Below are positions 59,199-64,000 of a stretch of DNA of 64,000 nt, piece by piece (within the stretch, counting starts at the first letter, position 1; every line of letters starts with the position of its first letter). Below the pieces are notes generated by a model, which saw only the letters and a list, made by a program, of their open reading frames with translations, had not been told where the DNA came from and searched no databases. This DNA comes from Thalassobacillus sp043497085 (GTDB taxonomy: Bacteria; Bacillota; Bacilli; Bacillales; Halobacillaceae), in assembly GCA_043497085.1 (NCBI GenBank), contig JBIEKI010000001.1. One strand, 5' to 3'. The position numbers and the translations under genes are program-made.

Positions 59199-61133
59199 AT
59201 GTTAGCATTTTTGCAACGTATTGGTAAGTCGTTAATGTTTCCGATTGCCATGCTGCCAGCAGCTGCATTGCTTGTACGGCTAGGTGCGGAAGACATGTTG
59301 AACATTCCGTTTGTTGCACAGGCAGGGAACGGAATCCTGGCTAACCTGGCACTGATCTTTGCCATTGGTGTTGCTATGGGTTTTGCCAAAGATGGAAGCG
59401 GAGGGGCAGCCTTGTCGGGGGCTGTAGGTTACCTCGTCTTAACTGGAGGGGTAGAGTCCTTTGGTGATGATTTAAGTATGGGAGTCTTTGGGGGTATCAT
59501 AGCGGGTATCATTGCAGGGTTATTATACAATCGTTTTTACCAGACCCAACTTCCAGATTGGCTTTCATTCTTTGGTGGAAAGAGGTTTGTGCCAATCATC
59601 ACGGCAATTGTGATGGTGTTGTTATCCGGTGTTTTTGGTTTCATTTGGCCGCCGATCCAGGCAGCTATCAATGGATTGGGAGAATGGATGCTTGGCGCAG
59701 GAGCGCTCGGCGTAGGTGCTTATGGTTTCTTCAACCGACTACTGATACCAATTGGTTTGCACCACGTTATTAATACTGTTGTATGGTTTGATTTCGGTTC
59801 CTATATGCCTCCAGGTGCAGATGAAGCTGTACGTGGGGAAATTAGCAGGTTCCTGGCGGGAGACCCTAGTGCTGGAAGCTTCCTGGCTGGTTTCTTCCCG
59901 ATCATGATGTTCGGTCTTCCAGCTGCCTGTCTTGCTATGTATGCAGCAGCGAAAAAGCATCGCAGAGCTGCCGTTGGAGGGATGTTATTCAGTATTGCAG
60001 TTACATCTTTCCTTACAGGGGTAACAGAACCTATTGAATTTTCATTCATGTTCCTGTCTCCATTGTTATATGTGGTTCACGCCTTATTGACAGCACTTTC
60101 GATGATGGTATCGCTTTGGCTCGATATCAGGCATGGGTTCGGCTTCTCTGCCGGATTCATTGATTATTTATTGAACTTCGGTATCGCAGACAAACCGATT
60201 ATGCTGTTTATTCAAGGTTTAGTGTTTGCGGTTATCTACTTTGTCATTTTCTACGCTTTGATTGTAAAACTGGACTTGAAAACACCAGGACGGGAGGATG
60301 AAGACGAAGAACTTGCAGAGGAGAACCAGCAAGTCGGTCAGCCTTCCAGCGGCAAAGGCAGAGATTATGATAAGAAAGCGTATCATTACCTAACAGCGCT
60401 TGGCGGACCAGAAAATATCAAGACATTGGACTATTGCGCCACCCGCCTTCGTCTCCAAGTGAATGATATGGAAGCGGTAGATGAAAAAGCGCTGAAGCGT
60501 CAAGGCGCCAATGGTGTGATGAAGCTTAACAAAACCAACTTGCACGTTATCGTCGGTACAACCGTTGATTTCCTGGCAGAAGCAATGCGTAAACGAATGG
60601 ATAACAATGATATGCAGGCTCCTGGTGGAGAAGCGGTCCAGGAGGACACAAGGTCTGACGGAAGCGCTGGATTGCCTGCATTGGATAAAGCGAATATTGT
60701 TTCGCCGGCAAAAGGGAAATTGATGAATTTGAGTGAGGTTCCTGATGAAGTATTTGCTCAAAAAATGATGGGCGAAGGCTTTGCCATCGATCCTGCTGAT
60801 GGGTTATTTGTATCTCCAGTAGATGGGGAAGTCATCAATGTCTTCCCGACAAAGCACGCGATCGGCATCAAAGCTGACAGCGGCCATGAAATTTTGGTAC
60901 ACGTCGGACTGGATACCGTAAAGCTTGAGGGTGAAGGTTTTGACGTGTATGTAACAGAAGGTCAACGTGTTAAAAAAGGCGATAAACTGTTGCAGGCGGA
61001 TCTCGAGCATTTGAAAGCGAATGTACCATCCACCATTTCCCCAATCGTATTTACGAATTTAAACGAAGGAGAAAAGGTATCTGTTACAGAAGTAAAAGAC
61101 GTTAATATCAACGAAAGAAACATTTTAAGTTAA
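59199..61133 (+). CDS. nagE: PTS N-acetylglucosamine-specific EIICBA
   Basis: A 644-residue permease. The EIIC membrane part (about 1-375) is much closer to NagE than to PtsG: LMFPIAMLPAAALLVRLG, LPDWLSFFGGKRFVPI, FFNRLLIPIGLHHVINTVVWF and FLTGVTEPIEF. After an acidic linker, EIIB has its phosphorylated Cys413 (DYCATRLRL) and EIIA its His568 (ILVHVGLDTVKLEG). It imports and phosphorylates GlcNAc; a role in glucose uptake is possible. The 250-bp gap upstream holds the MurE terminator and the promoter region. Monocistronic. Confidence 0.9.
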   Translation: MLAFLQRIGKSLMFPIAMLPAAALLVRLGAEDMLNIPFVAQAGNGILANLALIFAIGVAMGFAKDGSGGAALSGAVGYLVLTGGVESFGDDLSMGVFGGIIAGIIAGLLYNRFYQTQLPDWLSFFGGKRFVPIITAIVMVLLSGVFGFIWPPIQAAINGLGEWMLGAGALGVGAYGFFNRLLIPIGLHHVINTVVWFDFGSYMPPGADEAVRGEISRFLAGDPSAGSFLAGFFPIMMFGLPAACLAMYAAAKKHRRAAVGGMLFSIAVTSFLTGVTEPIEFSFMFLSPLLYVVHALLTALSMMVSLWLDIRHGFGFSAGFIDYLLNFGIADKPIMLFIQGLVFAVIYFVIFYALIVKLDLKTPGREDEDEELAEENQQVGQPSSGKGRDYDKKAYHYLTALGGPENIKTLDYCATRLRLQVNDMEAVDEKALKRQGANGVMKLNKTNLHVIVGTTVDFLAEAMRKRMDNNDMQAPGGEAVQEDTRSDGSAGLPALDKANIVSPAKGKLMNLSEVPDEVFAQKMMGEGFAIDPADGLFVSPVDGEVINVFPTKHAIGIKADSGHEILVHVGLDTVKLEGEGFDVYVTEGQRVKKGDKLLQADLEHLKANVPSTISPIVFTNLNEGEKVSVTEVKDVNINERNILS

Positions 61134-61136
61134 ATC

Positions 61137-61176
61137 AAAAAGCCGGGAATCCGATTTTGTGGAATCCCGGCTTTTT
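61137..61176. terminator. Bidirectional terminator after nagE
   Basis: AAAAAGCCGGGA and TCCCGGCTTTTT arms pair with an inner TCC/GGA continuation. A/T runs flank both sides. Confidence 0.92.
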
Positions 61177-61180
61177 ATTT

Positions 61181-61665
61181 TTACGGTCTATAGCCTTCTA
61201 AAATTACCTCTGCATCAAAAGAAGAGTAAGTTTTAATCAAGTTAGCAGATTCTTCAGTCAGGATGCCACCAAGATAGTTGTGCAGCCGTTCATCAATGTA
61301 AGGGAGATTTTTAATCATTTTTTCCGTACCCATATAATTGTCTTCTACGGCAAAACAACATTCCTGATGTTTGCCATAATAAGGGCAGAGACACACATGA
61401 TACATGGCTCGACGCTAGTATAGAGCAAACATTCCCTGGCATGTTTCTGCAAATAGCCCGCGTTGTTATGCAGGGCATCAATTTCCGCATGAGCGATATT
61501 ATCTTTAGAACTCGTAATTTTATTTGACCCTCTTGCGATGATTTCGCCGTTATGGACAATTACGGCACCAATCGGTTTATCGTTCCGCTTGCCCGCCTTT
61601 TCAGCTTCCTTTAAAGCTTCTTTCATAAAGTATTCATGATTCAATTCGTTGAAATTTTCGACCAC
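61181..61665 (-). pseudogene. Frameshifted nucleoside/guanine deaminase-like gene
   Basis: The minus strand encodes a cytidine-deaminase-fold enzyme: HAEIDAL (zinc His and catalytic Glu) and EPCIMC (zinc cysteines). Frame 1 (from GTG 61665, after AAGGGGG) reads to NVV, then hits TAG at 61345-61347. The family sequence continues in another frame as FAVEDNYMGTEKMIKNLPY and runs to the stop at 61181. One missing T in the TTTT run (AAAA at 61352-61355) accounts for the break. Intact length would be about 161 residues, normal for the family. It may be a true pseudogene, a sequencing error, or slippage-controlled. As encoded, both zinc motifs remain but the C-terminal third is lost. Confidence 0.8.
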
Positions 61666-61799
61666 TAATAGTCCCCCTTTATGATTCTCTTAATGTATTC
61701 ATTAAATCTTTGTTGTTCTTATACATTACAGGAGGTTCACAGTTCCTCATGTATCTAAGCAACTGACATTATTATAGCAAATCATTTTTTCGCATATAA

Positions 61800-61832
61800 A
61801 AAGCCCGGATGATAGGTATCATCCGGGCTTTA
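61800..61832. terminator. Bidirectional terminator of the peroxiredoxin gene
   Basis: AAAGCCCGGATGAT and ATCATCCGGGCTTT pair perfectly around a 4-nt loop. Confidence 0.92.
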
Positions 61833-61840
61833 TACACCCC

Positions 61841-62452
61841 TTAAATTTTACCGATCATGCTCGGGTCACGCTTGATTCCTGGCTGTCCTTGCATCCAATT
61901 CGCCGGAACGCCTTCGCCTGTTCTTCTTCCATATTGAATCCCTTGTATCAATCGCAAAATCTCTGGTACGTTACGGCCGACTTCTGGCGGGTTGACCAGC
62001 TTGGCAGCTATGACGCCTTCCGGGTCGATGATGGTGGTGACGCGAAAAGCGGCTCCCGTTTTTGGGTTGAAGGCCCGGTAGGCTTTACTGATAGAATGTG
62101 TCCGGTCACTTACAAGGGGGAATGTGACCTGGGAAGCAGATGGTGATGTTTCTGTAAATACTTTATGAGCGTATACACTATCGGTGCTGATGGCTAACAC
62201 TTCCGTATTCAGTTGTTTTAGATACGGATGAATAGCAGCGACCGCTGCCAATTCTGTCGGTCAGACAAACGTGAAGTCGCTGGCATAGAAAAACAACACC
62301 ACCCATTTTCCCCGGTAGTTTTCCAAGTTGATCGGGATGATTTTTTTGGTGGTATTATCATAGGCCTCTGCCTGGAAGGAGGGAGCTGTGTCATTGGTCT
62401 GAGCACAAAATGGCAGCTCACAGGCATTGAAATCATTTACGGACAAGTCCAT
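61841..62452 (-). CDS. Peroxiredoxin (AhpC/TSA family) with in-frame UGA at the peroxidatic position; probable selenoprotein
   Basis: A single minus-strand frame of 204 codons encodes a full-length typical peroxiredoxin, broken only by TGA at 62261-62263 (residue 64). The context is YASDFTFV-TGA-PTELAAVA, where family members read DFTFVCPTE, so the UGA falls exactly on the peroxidatic Cys. A hairpin with a GGUC loop begins in the proper window after it, so I read the UGA as selenocysteine. The remainder (STDSVYAHKVF, FPLVSD, IDPEG) is intact. The usual resolving Cys (VCPANW) is absent: the sequence is GVPANW. ATG at 62452 lies 4 nt after GAGGTGA. The alternative is a recent nonsense mutation. 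Confidence 0.85.
62233..62250 (-). promoter_or_regulatory. Candidate bacterial SECIS element
   Basis: On the mRNA, UGGCAGC pairs with GCUGCUA around the loop GGUC: 7 bp including one G-U. There are 17 nt between the UGA and the loop. Bacterial SECIS elements need an apical loop with G among its first two bases about 16-37 nt after UGA. The E. coli fdhF element has loop AGGUCU at the same 17-nt distance. Seen in the sequence; function inferred. Confidence 0.75.
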
Positions 62453-62578
62453 AAGTTCACCTCGATTCACGGCTTTTTTTACATCTTATTCATTGGGTTG
62501 CCTCTTCATGAACAAAGGAGGAAAAGAGGCTGGAGGAACCGAATTAGGATATAGATGAAAACGGATGGAGGAATTTGA

Positions 62579-63049
62579 ATGAACGAAGAGCAGGTTTTTG
62601 CACAGTGGAAAATGTGGAGGGGATGGCTGTTAGAACTCTTAAGGGAACTGCCGGAAGAACAGTGGGATGAGATACCGGGTCACCATACCAATAATATCAG
62701 GTGGAATGCCGGGCATATTCTCGTTGGCTGGGATCATACGATTTGTACCCATCTCAAGCAGGAGCGAATGCTTCCATTGCGTTATCATCTTATGTTTCCA
62801 AGAGATAGCCGGCCTGAAGACTGGAAAGGAAATCCTCCTGCAAAGCAGGAGCTGATCATGCACTTGGAGCAGCAGCCGGATAAATTGATCGAGCTTAGCA
62901 AAAATAAGCTGGATTCCGCTTTGGAGGAGCCTTTCTTGCATATGCGGACGCTGGGAGAGATGTTTTTATTCCACATCTCGCATGAAAGCCTGCATTTATC
63001 GGCTATTAGTATGATAAACAAAGCGAACAAAAATGCCAGACACCTTTGA
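62579..63049 (+). CDS. DinB superfamily protein
   Basis: A 156-residue four-helix DinB-fold protein. The three metal-binding His are probably in NIRWNAGHILVGWDH and FLFHISHESLHLSA. DinB-like proteins of Bacilli include thiol transferases (BstA type) and many of unknown role. ATG follows GGAGG. The stop codon lies within the terminator stem. Confidence 0.82.
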   Translation: MNEEQVFAQWKMWRGWLLELLRELPEEQWDEIPGHHTNNIRWNAGHILVGWDHTICTHLKQERMLPLRYHLMFPRDSRPEDWKGNPPAKQELIMHLEQQPDKLIELSKNKLDSALEEPFLHMRTLGEMFLFHISHESLHLSAISMINKANKNARHL

Positions 63050-63066
63050 TTGGGTGCCTGGCATTT
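63031..63066. terminator. Bidirectional terminator, DinB / MFS
   Basis: AAATGCCAG pairs with CTGGCATTT, with an inner CACC/GGGTG stem, and A/T runs on both sides. Confidence 0.85.
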
Positions 63067-63071
63067 ATTAT

Positions 63072-64000
63072 TTAGTGGGAAAGAGCGGGTTTCGGTTGTT
63101 TGGCCATCGAGAATATTGCTGCTGCCAAGGCAATGATGATGAAAAATCCCCCGGTAGTTGCATTATACTCTACAGAAGCCTGCTCAATGACGATACCCCC
63201 GATAAAAGATCCAAACGCGATTCCAAAGTGAAGAGCTGAATTGTTCAAGCTTTGCTGGATATCGGACGTTTCTGGTGAAGATTGAATCAAATAACTTTGC
63301 ATGGCTGGCGTAATTGCCCAGCTAAGCATACTCCAGATCACCATGACCCCTAAGAAAAGCGGCAGGGAGAAGGTGGTATATGGAATTGCGAAAATCGATA
63401 ATCCGAAGACAACAATAATTCCGATGATCGTAGGTTTGGTACCGAAGCGGTCGGATAACATACCGCCGACTCCACCACCGATGACAGCTGCCACCCCAAA
63501 AATCAGATAAATGATACTTACCCATGTCCCGTTCAGCCCCATTGTCATTTTTAAAAATGGAGTCAAATAGCCATATAAGGCTAAGTGCCCCGTCAAAAAT
63601 AAGAATGAAGTCAATTGTGCAAAAAGAATTTTTCTGTTTTTTAAGGTAGCCAATTGTTGTTTAATTGGGATAGCTGGCTTCGGTTCGATTTTACCCATGA
63701 AGAAGTAGACTCCCATCATGGAAATGACCGTTAATAGTGTAATCAGTACGAATGGGGCCCTCCATCCAAAGGCATTACCAAGCATCAATCCGATCGGCAC
63801 ACCCAACACAAGGGAAGCGCTGATACCCATGAAGACAACACCGATCGCGCGGGCACGATATTTTTCTTCGACTATATTGGAAGCCATGGTGACACAAAGT
63901 ACGACTAATAAAGAGCCACTCGCTGCAGAGACGATTCTTGCTAGCAACAGTACCAGATAGGATGGACTGAGGACTGCAATTAGGTTTCCGAAAAGAAAAA
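63072..64000 (-). CDS. MFS transporter, partial (N-terminus beyond the window)
   Basis: At least 309 residues of a major facilitator; the frame is open to the window edge, so the start lies outside. Seen are about nine helices, the segment LLLARIVSAASGSLLVVLCVTMA and a motif A-like GGVGGMLSDRFGTK in the second half. The pattern fits the sugar-efflux/drug-exporter DHA1 group (YdhP/AraJ-like). Substrate unknown. Confidence 0.85.
   Translation of the reverse strand, partial: FLFGNLIAVLSPSYLVLLLARIVSAASGSLLVVLCVTMASNIVEEKYRARAIGVVFMGISASLVLGVPIGLMLGNAFGWRAPFVLITLLTVISMMGVYFFMGKIEPKPAIPIKQQLATLKNRKILFAQLTSFLFLTGHLALYGYLTPFLKMTMGLNGTWVSIIYLIFGVAAVIGGGVGGMLSDRFGTKPTIIGIIVVFGLSIFAIPYTTFSLPLFLGVMVIWSMLSWAITPAMQSYLIQSSPETSDIQQSLNNSALHFGIAFGSFIGGIVIEQASVEYNATTGGFFIIIALAAAIFSMAKQPKPALSH

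Noticed and set aside
59199..61133. Glucose-specific PtsG
   Set aside because: The EIIC sequence and domain order agree much better with NagE; glucose as a side substrate cannot be excluded.
61345..61347. TAG in the deaminase read as pyrrolysine or readthrough
   Set aside because: The residues after TAG in the same frame do not match the family, whereas another frame does, so a one-base frameshift is the simpler reading.

Overview
The window looks like chromosomal DNA from a spore-forming, probably salt-tolerant member of the Bacillaceae. The evidence is a Spo0E-type phosphatase, sigma-54 (SigL), BdbC/BdbD, YetF-, YndM- and YjzC-like proteins, strong AGGAGG ribosome sites with frequent GTG/TTG starts, and many acidic proteins. 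No rRNA, tRNA, CRISPR array, insertion sequence or prophage was seen. Gene calls rest on recognisable protein families and motifs read by eye; no database search was run.

Layout. 1-4.1 kb: glutamate synthase small subunit, an M48 membrane protease and a luciferase-like oxidoreductase. 4.1-5.0 kb: a gene-free stretch holding two related inverted-repeat-bounded elements in opposite orientation. 5-10.4 kb: a divergent, GntR-controlled and probably CcpA-controlled catabolic cluster (class I amidotransferase-like hydrolase, small membrane protein, TRAP-type permease / GntR / AtuA-family protein, DUF4387 protein) of unknown substrate. 10.4-13.4 kb: a Crp-family regulator between two YdcZ-type transporters, then bdbD-bdbC. 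13.6-18.3 kb: TauE-like exporter and a thiamin salvage cluster (thiW, tenA-thiD-thiM-thiE) with two TPP riboswitches. 18.4-32.7 kb: rpoN, spo0E-like, a secreted X-Pro dipeptidyl-peptidase, hemerythrin, a formate dehydrogenase operon, 3-methyladenine glycosylase, YetF, a heterodimeric ABC exporter and a Gfo/Idh oxidoreductase.

32.7-36.2 kb: a type II (actin-like) partition locus: a 20-bp-periodic centromere-like array, a ParM-like gene, a ParR-like gene and a membrane protein with a degenerate nuclease-like domain. 36.3-42.8 kb: redox enzymes, an HD hydrolase, a helix-turn-helix protein fused to a degenerate F1-ATPase beta-like domain, a 25-residue holin-like toxin peptide and a five-repeat mechanosensitive channel. 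42.9-49.6 kb: an AbgT transporter / M20 amidohydrolase operon with its own regulator and two matching operators. 49.7-53.7 kb: secreted M28 and M14 peptidases and a CrtC/lipocalin-like protein. 54-64 kb: p-aminobenzoate synthesis (pabA, pabBC fusion), a divergent MurE-like ligase, a GlcNAc PTS permease, a frameshifted deaminase, a peroxiredoxin with in-frame UGA at its catalytic position, DinB, and a truncated MFS gene.

The most striking signal is at 61841-62452. A peroxiredoxin frame is interrupted only by TGA, exactly where the peroxidatic cysteine belongs, and is followed 17 nt later by a hairpin with a GGUC loop. This is the architecture of a bacterial selenocysteine codon plus SECIS element. 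Next in interest are the HTH/F1-beta fusion, the centromere array with its partition genes, and the AtuA/TRAP catabolic regulon.
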